Of a DNA stretch of 64,000 nucleotides, positions 52,381 through 64,000 are shown one piece after another; position 1 is the first letter of the stretch; the number at the start of each line of letters is the position of its first letter. The notes under the pieces are model-generated. The model was not told the DNA's origin. It did not search any database and saw nothing but the letters and a program-made list of their open reading frames with translations. A program made the position numbers and the translations under genes. This DNA is from Ianthella basta (taxonomy: Eukaryota; Porifera; Demospongiae; Verongiida; Ianthellidae). The DNA is taken from NCBI GenBank assembly GCA_964019415.1, contig OZ025880.1:6392085-6456084 (forward strand). The letters run 5' to 3'.

Positions 52381-52627
52381 GTAAGTATGGTCTAGCAGCT
52401 AGACTAACATCGACACCCCACATGGACATTCAGAATGTCCGTATATCAATAAATTGCTTACTGTAGCATTATACTTTTTGTGAATGGTTACACTGACTAG
52501 CTACCTGGAGACTTGGAAGCCCTTAGCCACCATTCAACAACATAGCAATGGTTTCTAGATATGCCTTCTAGACCATCAGCAATACTGCCTACACAATTTC
52601 TGACTACAGCATACTTGTATCACCATG

Positions 52628-52693
52628 CAGCAAGTAGTTTGAGTTCAGGGGCACCCGGTGCCCCACGAGTTTTAACTAGACATATACTTGTTG
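52628..52693. mobile_element. Solo end of the CAAGTATTTCGAGTT MITE family
   Basis: GCAAGTAGTTTGAGTTCAGG then GGCACCCGGTGCCCCACGAG then TTTTAACTAGACATATACTTG resembles one terminal repeat of the element at 57936-58319. No partner end was seen nearby. Confidence 0.55.
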
Positions 52694-52710
52694 TAATTTG
52701 TCCCTATATA

Positions 52711-53029
52711 CCGTATAGCAGGAAAATTTCGCAAGGTTTAATGTTCGTGATTTTACCAATTCGCGAAATTTTCCTCTGTGAATTTTCTCCACCCATCAGT
52801 ATAATAATATGCAATCGTCATAATAAGATGGCCGCCGCGTAGCACAGAAGTGGGTTTAGCCATTTAAGTGCTATCTTACGGTTCTGTGCTCGAACATTCC
52901 CTTCAACTCAGTAGTTTGCCTGCCAAAGAGATGTTTTGGAGGTTGGAAATCGCAAAAATAAAACCACAAAATGTTTGGTTTTGAACAAAATCGCGAAATT
53001 TTCTTCCGCGAAATTTTCCCACTATACGG
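52711..53029. mobile_element. MITE of about 320 bases, TIR CCGTATAGC.GGAAAATTTCGC, TA target
   Basis: The left end CCGTATAGCAGGAAAATTTC (52711) is mirrored by GAAATTTTCCCACTATACGG ending at 53029, with TA on both outer sides (52709-52710 and 53030-53031). It has no coding capacity. TA duplication and TIR style suggest mobilisation by a Tc1/mariner-type transposase. Confidence 0.75.
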
Positions 53030-53201
53030 TATGCTACACAAGTGCACATATTAACATGACGTATATAGCAATGGTTTTTAGCAAACATTTATGTGAGTGG
53101 AAATCAGGTTTGAAGCCAGACTCACTGTACACATGCATGAGTAATTATTGGTTTCAAACCTGAACATGAAATCTTCTATTTGTATGAATAGAACGGATTA
53201 A

Positions 53202-54482
53202 GGTAGTAGGTACGGCTAAAGTGACAAAATCAAACCTGCACAATTTTTGGTACAGAGGTAGAGTTAAGTGTCTGATTCACTTTCCCAAAGTTTTGCATCA
53301 GTTGGTATTAGCTTGCGCAAGTTATAGAAGAAAGAGAAAAGAGTGGAAATCGTGTCACACTCCAAGTGCTACTCAATTAATTAATAGTCCGAAAGGTAAT
53401 TGCTGACGAAGACATAGGAAATTCAGTGAAGAAGATGCAGTTCTCTGGCGATTCTAGCTGGTCTTCAGTCGTGGATTCTTCCAGAATTGCCTGCATACGT
53501 AGCCCCTTCCTTGGCGTGGGATAATACTCCAACCCGGACTCGTCCATCGACGAAATAGATGGAGCGCCAGCGTCACTACCGATCCACCATCAGCTCTGAG
53601 TTAGCAACGAACTCCTGGACAGCCGCTAGGCTGTTACAGTACTGTCCCGTGGGAGAGCAATACCTTGAACGAACTTTAGCCGTGGTTGCAGTACGATTTT
53701 CTTCCATAGTCAGTCGGCCCGATACAAAAGAATAAACATAGGGTACGCGAAGCAACAGTTGTCAAACGAGGTGTGAAACCGCAACTATACTCAGGTTCCT
53801 AATCACCGGCGAAGGAAAGTTTCCAAACTTCACCCTCTTGTAGGCAATCGCTTCAGTTGCAAAGTTTGGAAGGTACACGTTTCTGTGTTATAGAAGTGGT
53901 TGCTAATGTTTGGATAGGTAGTAGACAGGAAATGTTCCTTACACGGCTGGTCTGGCATGCTACTGTGTGGGACTAAGGTGTTGCAGAGCTATCTAGTCCG
54001 AAGCTGTACAGCCGATCCAAATGCGGTTTACTTCACCGTAACATATATAACCACGCGCAAAAAACTATGGGAGGTCACCTGGAAAATCGCATTCACAAGC
54101 AAGATATTGCAAAATTCGTAACTTCAAAATGAAAAGAGAATAACTTTACATTAAAAAGAAAAATAAAGGTGGCCTCTCATAGTTTTGTGCACACATGTCT
54201 GTAGACTCTGTATACCAAGTTTGGTAGTTCTCAACCATTCAGGGCACAACTAGATAGAATTTTCCTGGAGGTGCTTGACTTCTTCCAAGGTCAAAATTTT
54301 TGATATTTAATTAGATTATTTCCATAACGAAAGTGCCAATCAATTAATGATTGGCACCAAATTATGGGAAATTTACTTGACAATCGCATTTGTGAAACTC
54401 AAGCAAGTTGGTGATATGGTTTTAGAGTTACATAGGCACAAGTAATGTACCCCAAAGAAAGCTTTTAGCCGTACCTACTACC
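53202..54482. mobile_element. DNA transposon with 19-base perfect TIRs flanked by TTAA
   Basis: GGTAGTAGGTACGGCTAAA (53202-53220) is the exact inverse of 54464-54482, and TTAA flanks both sides (53198-53201 and 54483-54486). TTAA duplication is typical of piggyBac and Kolobok transposons. The 1281-base interior has no transposase; its left half is GC-richer and its right half AT-rich. It contains a short ATG frame (53434, MQFSGDSSWSSVVDSS) of unknown meaning. It is therefore non-autonomous, probably with captured DNA. Confidence 0.85.
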
Positions 54483-54489
54483 TTAAGTT

Positions 54490-55500
54490 GGCATGGCAAG
54501 CACAATCAGGAGTGATGTTTCCATAAATGTCATGCTAAGCAATTCAAAGCACCTTCAACTGTCAGAGATACATCCTGCGCAGCTGCTGCACAAGTCAATA
54601 AAGGATCTGGTTCTCTGCAAGAAAGTATACACTTGGAGGATTAATGCTAGTAAAACACATCACGACCACCTGACTACACAACGGTATGTGTCTTACCTTG
54701 ACTTTGAGTCAAATTCACACTGTTGCAATGACTCTGCCCTATGTACACATAGCCACTTCTTGAATTTTTCACACATCCATATTTCTACACTTCCACGTCT
54801 GTGTCTTCCATTCACCTTACCAGAGTTATCAGCACACCTACACACTAGTATATTGAATTGGTATTCCATGATTTGCACTTGCAGCAGTAAAATGTGTTGT
54901 AGCAGACAAGTATTCTTGAACACAAACATTTGCAGTAAATTGAGAAGACACATAGATAATCTTCCTACAATCCTTGAAGGTAACAAATCACAGTGGTACT
55001 TCACCAAATTATACAATTCGGTTTTGCCAATTCCACTTCTATTACAGTCCAATTCACCAACACTCCTCTCTTCTGATGCAACCTGGCATGTTCTGCTTTG
55101 CAGTGACAAGTCCGCCTTCGGGGTGACACCTAGTTGCCAGAAATTCAATTAGAAGATACAAACATATACATAATTTTCCTGCAATTCTTGAAAGTAGCAA
55201 ATGTATTGCTGCATGACAAATGAAGCACATACATGCATATACACATGAACACAGATGATCGCACACCAGTACACATATAAACATATTGCAACTCACACTC
55301 AGCACATTCAATGTATAGTTACATTAAACCGGTAGTATGCAGATGACAGCACTGTATCATAGTGCAATTTCACACCTGAAACATTATATTCTTCACAATG
55401 GATTGCTATTCTTTAAACTGTTAAGGAAAATATGTAAGTATAAAGTCAACTGAACGCAATTGTGCAGAACTAACCTGCGATCAACGCGCTCTTATAATGC
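54490..55500. other. Diverged repeat related to 45424-45757; no functional gene seen
   Basis: Open frames exist on both strands (219 codons plus, 151 codons minus), but they overlap extensively and neither has a recognisable product. The shared phrase CACAATCAGGAGTGATGT and the preserved minus-strand terminal exon link it to 45.4 kb. Confidence 0.4.
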
Positions 55501-55504
55501 CACA

Positions 55505-56110
55505 TTTTTAGGGGCTGCCTGCGGCAGCCCCTATATTGTTTTCAAATTGACGTTTTCATATGGCTTCATGTTACGGATATATATATATATATATATATCT
55601 ATATATATAAAGAGGTAATGAGCAGAACGGTTGTCCGCGAAGTGCTCCCGCGAGCGGCCACCAATTGAGACCAAACTTTCCCAGATTACGGACGCCACAC
55701 CCGGTCTCGATCTAAGGGGGGCGACGTGCGCGAAGAAGCCCCTGCCGAGGAGTGCGCGGCGAAAAACCTCCAAACGACCGGCCGCCATCTTGGATTTACG
55801 GAGAAAATATACGGTTTTCCGCGCACGCTCCTATGCTGCCAATACAAAAGAAGAACCCCCACCGTTGTTCGCGAACTCCTCCCGCGAACGTCGACTAAAC
55901 GTGCCCAAACGTTCCCAGCCGTGGCACGCTGTACCTCACATCAATCTAAGGTGGTAGACGTGCTAACATAAGCTGCTACCAAGGAGCGCGCGGCGATAAC
56001 CCAGGATGAACCGACCGTCGGCCATCTTGGATCTTGGAAGAAAGTATGCCGTATCCTAGGCGTTCGCGCAGCGGGGGTTCGAGGATTACACCCAAGCTAG
56101 CGCGATGCCG
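55505..56110 (+). repeat. GC-rich repeat with an internal duplication of about 230 bases
   Basis: A perfect hairpin GGGGCTGCC..GGCAGCCCC (about 55512-55532) and an (AT)n run (55578-55610) precede two related blocks (about 55625-55840 and 55855-56060). Each block has CGCGAA..CTCCCGCGA at its start and CGGCCATCTTGGAT at its end. The base composition (CpG-rich) contrasts with the AT-rich flanks. Probably part of a transposon; no protein recognised. Confidence 0.55.
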
Positions 56111-56222
56111 AAGCTGAGAAAAAGGAAAGGGGGGTTTTCTCACACAGAAACCATCAGCTTCTTACAACTATTCGTTGTTTGTGTACGGTGATCTTCCATG
56201 TAAATTGCATGCACACATGGTA

Positions 56223-56872
56223 GGTCAGTCACACCGACATCACCAGGCCAGCCTGGACTATCCTTTGCCAGAGCATGCATGACCAGCCAGTGCATTACTA
56301 GCTGGGGCCTGAGTAGCAATGGCATTACCAGCCTGTGTCCGACCAGCTGGGATATGCAGAGCACACATAGAGACCCGCCCTTATGGGTGTGTAAAAATGT
56401 TTCCTCCAAAAACAAGGGCAGATGTAAGGATGGTGCAGTGCGTACCTGCAAGGTATGGCAAAACCACATGGCGGAAAAACCGTAGTAACAAGGAGGAGGG
56501 CCGGTCCATGCAAAGAGGGGGGGGCAGTTGGTCCATGCAACAAGGAGGAGGGCCGGTCCATACAAAACCCAGGTCATTAACATGCGCTGACTTTGAATAC
56601 GTTTTCACCATCCCTACATCTGCCAACATTTTGCTGCATTCCTTTGTACATTATATGTCATTATATTGCAGAAAGTCTGCATGGACATGGTAGGTTGGTC
56701 ACACTGACATCACCAAGCAAGCCTGGACTATCCTTTGCCAGAGCATGCATGACCAGCCAGTGCATTACTAGCTGGGGCCTGAGTAGCAATGGCATTACCA
56801 GCATATCTCCGACCAGCTGGCACACGCCGAGCACGCGGAGAGACCTGCCCGAAGGGCGGGTCTGTCCGCTAG
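56223..56872 (+). mobile_element. Direct repeats and Helitron-like 3' terminus
   Basis: Segments 56223-56397 and 56693-56868 are close direct copies (both contain GACTATCCTTTGCCAGAGCA). The second ends in a hairpin ACCTGCCC GAA GGGCGGGT followed by CTGTCCGCTAG and then T, a textbook Helitron 3' end (CTAG at 56869-56872). The first copy has a decayed hairpin (GACCCGCCCTTATGGGTGTG). This suggests two Helitron termini in tandem, or an end duplication. Confidence 0.65.
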
Positions 56873-56959
56873 TATATATATAATACGCCAACCTACGGTT
56901 GTGCGTGAATGCTTACATTTATATTGAATGTATTGGGCGAAGTATTGGGTATAGGGAAT

Positions 56960-57178
56960 TTATATTGTCGGCCATTTTATTCGGCCGGAAGTAGACCGTG
57001 TGCAAGGCCAAGGGACTTTGAAAACCGGCTTCGAAATGACGTCTTAGCGAACTTTGGACGTTCTCTTCCGCCTCTGATCCTGGAACAGACTCCTACAGCA
57101 CTTCTGGTCGACGGACAAAGAGACAGCTTTTAGACAGCGCCCAACAGGTCATCGAATTCGCCCGCGCTTTCTTCGATA
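56960..57178 (+). promoter_or_regulatory. Candidate promoter with ETS motif
   Basis: CCGGAAGT (56985-56992) in a CpG-rich patch, about 190 bases upstream of the ATG at 57179, with a TGACGTC-like half site (57038-57043). CCGGAAGT is a frequent ETS-family site in housekeeping promoters. Confidence 0.4.
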
Positions 57179-57375
57179 ATGGCCGCGCCCGCCTCGGAGG
57201 ACTTCACTCCGCCGCCTGGAACACATGACAGGAGTAACGTAGAAACTGGTGAGCGCAGTGATATGTTGACGCTAACATTCTTTAACCATTTCTAGCGTTG
57301 AAAAGCTTAGCTCGCACGGTTGCCCTTCTAAATGCTCTTCAGAACCTGGCCCACGCGTACTGCGCTGTAGCAAAC
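57179..57375 (+). CDS. First two exons of an unidentified gene
   Basis: Exon 1 (57179-57248) reads MAAPASEDFTPPPGTHDRSN and ends at GTGAGC. Exon 2 (57296-57375) reads LKSLARTVALLNALQNLAHA then YCAVAN and ends at GTACGT. Phases fit (1, then 0). The intron is only 47 bases, with a proper TTTCTAG acceptor. The second exon looks like an amphipathic helix. I do not recognise the family. Further exons would lie beyond the (TG)n repeat and were not found. Confidence 0.5.
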
Positions 57376-57529
57376 GTACGTAGCTTTTGCCACCACAGAC
57401 CACTAGCTACTTTGGCGACTGTGGGTTCCTTGGTACATTATATTTCTGTGAATATTCACGGTAAATGCATGTGCTGTAAGCAGTCATGTGTCTGTCTTTG
57501 CTGGAGATTTCTCTGTGCATGTGTGGTGT

Positions 57530-57596
57530 GTGTGTGTGTGTGTGTGGTGTGTGATGTGTGTGTGGCCGGTGTGTGTGTGTGTATGTGTGTGTGGCC

Positions 57597-57639
<43 letters not shown>

Positions 57640-57705
57640 TGTGATGTATGTGTGGCCGGTGTGTGTGTGTGTATGTGTGTGTGTCTGTGCGTTTGCACAT
57701 GTGTA

Positions 57706-57800
<95 letters not shown>
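57530..57800. repeat. (TG)n microsatellite with interspersed GTGGCCGG units
   Basis: A mixed TG array in which TGTGGCCGGTGTGTGTGTGT recurs (about 57566, 57590, 57650), then a pure TG run (57711-57800). Confidence 0.95.
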
Positions 57801-57804
<4 letters not shown>

Positions 57805-57935
57805 ACATGTGTATGTGTGTGTGTGGTCATGTAGCTATGTTTGGTGACTAGTGGTGTATGTGTACTGTCACTGAGGTGTATGACACAATGTCATGTGTTA
57901 CCAATCATGAGTGACAGAGCAGCGACCGAAGGGAG

Positions 57936-58319
57936 CAAGTATTTCGAGTTGGGGCGGCAGCCCCACGAGTTTTTTTAACTCGAAATACTTGTTATACAAA
58001 TCTTCCTGAGTAGCGAAAACAGCCATTTTGCAGACTTGTCACTCCCGATTGTGCAATAATGTCCTTCTTAAAATAGCTGCCGCTGGCAATCAAAGCTTAA
58101 ACTAACTGAAAAGCTAGTTTATGCTGCAATCACGTCATTCACTGCGACCTGCGCTGGGTATTGATGTCATATGATGTCAACCAGGCCAACAATTTTATCT
58201 CAATACATACCGGTGCAACTCTTCATCTCTATCACAAATATTACCAGCTACAAACAAGTATTTCGAGTTAAAAAAACTCGTGGGGCACCGGGGCACCCTG
58301 AACTCGAACTACTTGCTAG
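57936..58319. mobile_element. MITE of about 380 bases whose TIRs are themselves hairpins
   Basis: The left end CAAGTATTTCGAGTT..CCCCACGAG..AACTCGAAATACTTG (57938-57993) and the right end (58253-58317) are imperfect inverse copies of about 62 bases. Each end is also a self-complementary hairpin. About 260 bases of unrelated sequence lie between. Confidence 0.7.
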
Positions 58320-58562
58320 CAACTGCCCTGTGTATGTTCAATAGTTTAGATAGTTGGGGATGAAGCATAGCTGATGGCATTCATGACGATGAAGCCAGGA
58401 CAGACTTTGGGGACACCAATGTCACATGTCAGCTACCACACATGATTCTATCTCTACTCTTTCTTCAACAGTACTCCAATTCAACCTTCTTGCACTGTTC
58501 TTGTAGCCATACCATCGTACAGCTCTAAATAGCACCAACAACTTTGCAATTAATAGCGTAGT

Positions 58563-59188
58563 AGTGTAAGCTGCCAATTATCAACCAGTACCTATTATCG
58601 ACCGGTAGTATCTTGAAACATGTGTGGATAGTTCACAGACGTTTATGGAACCGTAAACAGAGTGAGGGACCTTTGTGTGTTGATAGAAGGCTTCCTAAGA
58701 CTCTGGCAAACGTTAGTCATCAGTATACAAAGAGGGAAGGACGTCTTTACAAGAAAATCAGAGCTGTGCAACCCGGCGCAAGAGTAAACACGTACGCATC
58801 TTGTCTGAACACATTATAACGCACAAACGGTACTAGCTTTCCTCTCAAAATCTGCTATGCAGATGTGGCACACTTTGCTTTGCAATCCTGGCAAATCCCA
58901 GGTTGCTGGGTTGTTGCGAATGTTATTGAATGATTTGTGGGACTCAGTCGACAATTGGTACATATAGGCCTTTGTATGTGCAGTCAACAATTGGCATGCT
59001 TGGTCGATAACTGGTCATTCACTGGGTCCACGGAAATGGTGACAGTTAAGCAATGAATATAGTTATAGCTTCAAAATGGCTGGACGAGACAGCTATCTTT
59101 TTCCCTAAGAATCGAGCTTCTGCAACCTTCGGCACCCCAGTTACACTCCAAGGTACGAAAAGCGGTCAATAATTGGCAGCTTACGCTA
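58563..59188. mobile_element. DNA element of about 625 bases with TIR GTAAGCTGCCAATTAT
   Basis: The left end GTGTAAGCTGCCAATTATCA (58564) is mirrored by AATAATTGGCAGCTTACGCT ending near 59188. A 68-codon frame inside (58613-58819, VHRRLWNRKQSE...) is basic and of unknown nature. The interior repeats AATTGG/TCGA words. The superfamily is not clear. Confidence 0.55.
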
Positions 59189-59477
59189 ACTATGAATTAG
59201 CTCATATGCTGGTTCACCAACATTGGTAACAATAAAGCAATGTGAAAATTGTCATCACAAATGTCATTCAACTGCCAACTCACTTCTGAACTTTAATTTC
59301 ACTTGAAACCATAAGCAGGGGACCTAAATTGTTAAGGAATTTGGTTACTACGCCAAAAAAGTGAGGCCAAAGTTCAGAGGATAGGAGCGAGTCAAAAGAC
59401 ATTCAAGACAACCAATTTTTGCAAAAACACTTCCATCCCTTGCACATGCAATCTTCGGCAACACACATGATATACAG

Positions 59478-59600
59478 CCACCTCTCTAAAACAGCCAGCC
59501 TCCCTGGTCCCAAGTAGCACTAAAGCATTATAATATACCGCTGTAGAGCAGCCACCTCTCTATAAAGGTCAGTTTACTGACCACAGGTCCCACTGTACAG
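59478..59600. mobile_element. MITE (GTCTAAGAC family), diverged copy
   Basis: CACCTCTCTAAAACAGCCAG ... CACCTCTCTATAAAGGTCAG and CCCACTGTACA match the arms seen in the kinase region. Confidence 0.5.
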
Positions 59601-60099
59601 TCATTTGTGATCACTGTATATCATGTGTGCTGCTAAAGACGGCATTTGCAAGGGATAAAAGTTTAAAATAACAACTACATATTTTGTGGTCAGTTAGTAG
59701 CATCTTATGGGTCTGTTTTAAGAGGGCAGGGACTTAGCTAGCTTTACCCATGGCGGAAAGAATGAATTATATTTTCTGGGACGCAGGTTCAGTTGCAGGG
59801 TGACGCTGGCACCCCAGGAAGCCTCTGTCTGAAACGAGCAGGGAAGAGTATTCGGCCAGCTATTAGGGAAAAGAAATCAGGAATATTATAGACGCTCGTG
59901 CGTCTATATGCGTAGATAGATGGTATATGGGAATATCAACTGAAACAGTTCATCTAATCTGGGAGAAGAAGCACACCGCGACACTGGAAACATGTCCATC
60001 CTGAGACACTCCTCCTTAGGATGCTAAGCCAGTTTACAACTAACAGTGGTTGAATAGCAACGCACTCTGACTTTGGCTCGTTCACTGATTAGGTGACAG

Positions 60100-60420
60100 T
60101 AAGACTTGCGCAGGCCTAGTCACTTACCCATTTTACTCTCTGACCTGCCACGTGTCAAGCACGGGCCCTCTACCAATAGAAAAATCTGTACCAGATGAGT
60201 GTTCGTTACAAGCCAAACCATAGGTAGAGATAGAGATGGCCAAACGCGCCGTCTTTCTGTGGTGTCCGTCTGGCAGGAAGTAGGCAACGCCTTGCCCACG
60301 TTGCGGAAGTGACGTTCGACGAAAATGGACACCTGCGGTGCTTCTACAACGTTTATCCGTGTCTCTAAGCCCTGGGGAGGCTTAAATCGTTATTAAATAG
60401 AAAGTGCTCGTATTCGATGA
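60100..60420. promoter_or_regulatory. CpG-rich patch with GCGGAAGTGACG; possible divergent promoter
   Basis: GCGGAAGTGACG near 60303-60314 combines an ETS-type core with a CRE half site. On minus, ATG at 60332 opens MSIFVERHFRNVGKALPTSC and runs to a GTAAGT donor near 60125. On plus, a short ATG frame starts at 60324. Neither product is recognised. Confidence 0.35.
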
Positions 60421-60917
60421 CCTAAATAGCGAATTGGGAAAGAACGGCGCCGACTTTCTAGGGGTTGAAGGAATTTGGCGCTGCTGCACTCCAAAACTGA
60501 GGTGTAGCACGTCGCTACCCTACGACAGTGTGCCCAACAGTGGCTTAGGATGTTCCAAGTCACCGAGGAACGGGTTTCCATCGTTTGATGGACTTGTGAG
60601 GACTCCCGGGGTCTACCGTACGGAGGTTCTCTTATGTACGTGTCACGGTGTGAGCATGTATACGAATTCGAAACAGCTTGTTTGGATAGTGGTGTGCTAA
60701 CTGTCGGTCTACCAAGCATGAATATCCTCCCCTGTGCAAGTTGTTCTTACTGGTTGCTATCTGATCGTCTGATCGTGTGTGTGCACGTGTGTGTGTGTGT
60801 GTGCGTGTGCGCGTGTGTGTGTGTCACTTGTGTGTCTCCGTGTGTGTATGTGTACATGCATACATGTTAACTTGCCAGGACAGCTAGCTAGCTATATAGC
60901 TATATAGGATTTTCAGG

Positions 60918-61931
60918 AAGCTGATGGAATCACTAGTGGAGTCAACCATGATGTATGGAGCAGAGGTATGGGGATGCACTAGGCAATTGGTACCCATTGA
61001 GCAAGTCCAGTTGTGTGCTCTCAGAGTGTTTTTTGGAGTGGGCACACTTCACCCCAAGGCGTCTTTATTGCTGGAAATCAACTCACGACCGGTTGTGTGG
61101 GAGGCAAAGATGCGCTGTGTGAAATTCTGGTTGAAGGTGATGACAAGTAGGTTGTATGAGGGGAGGTTACTGAAGAAGATAGCAACAGGCAGTGGAGTGT
61201 GACAAGGGGGGTTGGATAAAGAACATGGCTAAGTGCATGGGTGACTTTGAGTGGCAGAGTGTGGGAGGAGATGCAATTGCGAACCAACTGATTCAGAGAT
61301 TGGATATGTTATCTTGTGCTGCATGGAGAAAGGTGAGGAGCATGCTGATGAAGGAAGTGGAGGAGAGACCAAAGCTGAGGATGATGAAAGAAATTGTAAA
61401 CCTTGAATGGGAATCGAGCTGCGCAGTGGTGAAGAGGAAGAAAGTGAGGACAATGTTGATGAGGTTGAGAGGGGGAACAGCATTTCAAATAGAGGTTGGA
61501 AGGTGGCAAGGAGTGGACAGGGAGGAGAGAATATGCAGGGAATGCCAGTGTCAAGAGGTGGAAGACATCTGCCACTGGCTGATACAATGCCCTGCCTGGG
61601 ACCACCTCAGGCAGCCTCTGATGACAGAAGCCAACCGTTGGGTCAGATTTGAAGAGCAGAGTCGTAGTGAACAGACTGCTATTGTATTGTCCCTAGCATG
61701 CGTTGATCCTAGGATTCTAAAGCATCTTAGCTCTATGTGGTATGCCCGTTTTGTTGTATAAGCACATGCTTTTTTGTTCACGTTCCCAACTCTGTTCATT
61801 TTTCTCCTGTGGAACTATCCCCTGTAGCGATTCTTGTGTTCTAGTGCTGCATTGGACCTTTAAATTTGTGTCCTAGTACCATTTGGTGTGGTGCACTCTA
61901 ATAATGATTGATTGATTGATTGATTGATTGA
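60918..61931 (+). pseudogene. 3' end of a LINE with (TGAT)n tail
   Basis: After an upstream break the frame MESLVESTMMYGAEVWGCTR ... EAKMRCVKFWLKVM (60924-61202) continues in another frame (61192-61761) with a Cys-His cluster (CRECQCQEVEDICHWLIQCP) and ends at TAA. This is the usual region after the reverse transcriptase of LINEs. The element ends with six to seven TGAT units (about 61906-61931), a tail type seen in CR1-like groups. The 5' part is absent, so it is a truncated insertion with one frameshift near 61195. Confidence 0.75.
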
Positions 61932-61949
61932 TATAGCTATATACATGTA

Positions 61950-62680
61950 TACAGTATGTGCATGTTAGGGCCATTTACCATTTTAAAATTACACGGCTAT
62001 TTAAAAGTGCAATTTAAACTGCCTTGCATCTACCAAGTTCTTTGTCTGTCAGCTTCTTAACTTACCTCTGCGTGTACTTTGTGTGGGCTTCTGCACCAGT
62101 GAGGTTTCTTGCAATTCCAATGTAGGCACATGCCCTTCTATATATATTTGCAGCTTGCATTGTGTGGTACAGTAGTTCAGTGCATGGTATACATTATTAC
62201 AATGTCATGAATGCAAGTGTATAGATTGATGCAATAAAATGTGGCATTCATAAATATTACGGATAATATGGGTTGGCTCCCCATTACAACAATCACTAAG
62301 ATCTCACTGATTTGGCTTGGACTAAGTAATAATTTTGGCCGATGGCATAATTATAGATTGAATGAGGAGACATTCATTGAAGCATGTAACTTAGCATCTG
62401 AAAAAGAGTATAAGAATTGGATTGCTCATGTCCATGGTATTTTAAAGAATGACCCTCAAACCTTGGTACAGCATCAACATTAAAAGCAGAAATCAAAGTC
62501 GACTCTACATTAATAGCATCTAATCAAATGTTCAATTACTTGGTGAAAATCAGAGATTAGCGAGCTAGATTCCAGTAGGCTCGATCTGATTCAGGTGGTA
62601 GATTAGCATTTTGTATATAGGCAATTAAATTTAACACAAACCAAGTGCAGATAAATATATATATAGTATGAAACCACTAA
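61950..62680. other. AT-rich, with one unexplained 80-codon frame
   Basis: The frame at 62241-62483 (plus; NFGRWHNYRLNEETFIEACN, then KEYKNWIAHVHG) looks protein-like in composition but has no recognised family, no splice sites and no partner. Confidence 0.25.
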
Positions 62681-63029
<349 letters not shown>

Positions 63030-64000
63030 ACATGCACGCACTCAGTCTTGTTGCTGCTGTGCACATGCATACACCCACGTGCACTCACAGTACCAAGGAG
63101 GAATACTTGAGAAGGCCTATCTACCAGTCCCCACTGTTTGACAAGGGTGCTCATTTCCACAAATGCAGTCAACACTATTCCAGGAGATTGCATGAGATAA
63201 TTCTAAACTGGTGTATTTGTTTTTCTTTATAATACTTATAATTGCTAAGGGTTTTACCCCCATTCTTCCCCTTACGTAATGCTGAGCAGCAGGTATGGTG
63301 GTCATAGCAGTAGATATAATATACATATGTAGTTGGTGTTGTCTATCTTAATATACATAGTTGGTGTTATCTATTATTTTGTTTACATTCCAATATGAAG
63401 GGACAGAGCAAGGGAGTACCCCTAGTTACGTCATGCAGACTATAAATAGACCCTTGTCAGTTATGTACGTGACAGTTGCTATATGGTATCTATTATTTCA
63501 TCATGTTCTAAATATAGCGATAGCCTTTTGTCCACTTAAGTTAGTAGCTGAAAAGGTCTAATTCTGATATCATGGAGCCCAACTAACTCTGGGAATTAAT
63601 GCATGCATTACACAGGTATGTATGTTGAGTGTAGAAATGCAATGAGATGTTTGTTATTGTTCGTATCATGCAAAATGGCATTGAATGATGTCACCCTGGG
63701 TACGAGGTACATACTAGCTATCTAAGCAGGTGACTGTGTTATTTTGGATTGTAGCCATGTTGCTACTGTTTGGGTAGGTGAGCACTGCCATGTACGGACA
63801 TGTGCCTGAAGTCCTACTGTATGCAGATAAGTGGTGCCAGCTGTTAACATTGACCTCATTACACTGGTTTCACTAATTAATGCAACTAGTTTTGATTCTG
63901 TTTCACAATTTGGTGCAGTTTCACTGTACGTATACCAACTGTATACACTATCCATCATCATGCACTATCATTGATGCATTTGTACCTGACGAAGCAGTTT
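63030..64000. other. No gene recognised
   Basis: AT-rich sequence with no supported exon, RNA gene or transposon end. Confidence 0.35.

Overview
The window is eukaryotic and animal-like. Coding sequence is split into many short exons with canonical GT/AG boundaries. Some introns are very short (47 bases at 57249-57295). Recognisable pieces are a cullin-4 N-terminus, a rhodanese-fold sulfurtransferase and a multi-exon protein kinase, embedded in AT-rich DNA full of CA/TG microsatellites, MITEs, Helitron ends, non-LTR retrotransposons and decayed DNA transposons. A marine invertebrate, most plausibly a sponge, is my best guess; that rests on general look and transposon types, not on a diagnostic gene.

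Layout. 396-4734 (minus): part of an unidentified coiled-coil gene built from symmetric phase 1-1 exons, two of them in a tandem pair. 5979-14961 (minus): kinase gene copy 1, with a duplicated tail segment (12421-14150) sitting in its putative large intron. 15104-20630: three tandem units, each a long inverted repeat, separated by (TAATA)n. 23274-25502 (minus): copy 3 of the kinase, lacking every exon before the DIWSFG exon. 25930-26215: a long G-rich polypurine tract. 26460-28315 (minus): three cullin-4 exons with no continuation in the window. 29351-30347 (plus): a rhodanese-like gene, head to head with cullin-4, with two frame problems. 30694-38959 (minus): kinase copy 2. I could assemble this one completely: 21 exons, 3396 coding bases, all phases compatible, about 1131 residues, with 38 octapeptide repeats upstream of the kinase domain.

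From 39 kb rightwards the window is mostly mobile DNA: a Tc1/mariner-type transposase relic (39585-39830), the 3' part of a retrotransposon with a restriction-like endonuclease (40630-41767), a broken Mutator-like/YqaJ gene (42162-44760) containing a hairpin MITE, a Helitron end (47624), a nearly full-length but frameshifted retrotransposon (48242-51325), a TTAA-flanked element (53202-54482), GC-rich duplicated repeats and a second Helitron end (55505-56872), and a LINE 3' end with a (TGAT)n tail (60918-61931). Three isolated first coding exons (51880, 52278, 57179) suggest ordinary genes whose remaining exons I could not find.

The main biological theme is a locally expanding family of kinase genes. 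Copies 1 and 2 are nearly identical in exons and introns across the catalytic region but differ completely at the N-terminus. All coordinates and phases were worked out by eye; no alignment or database search was run.
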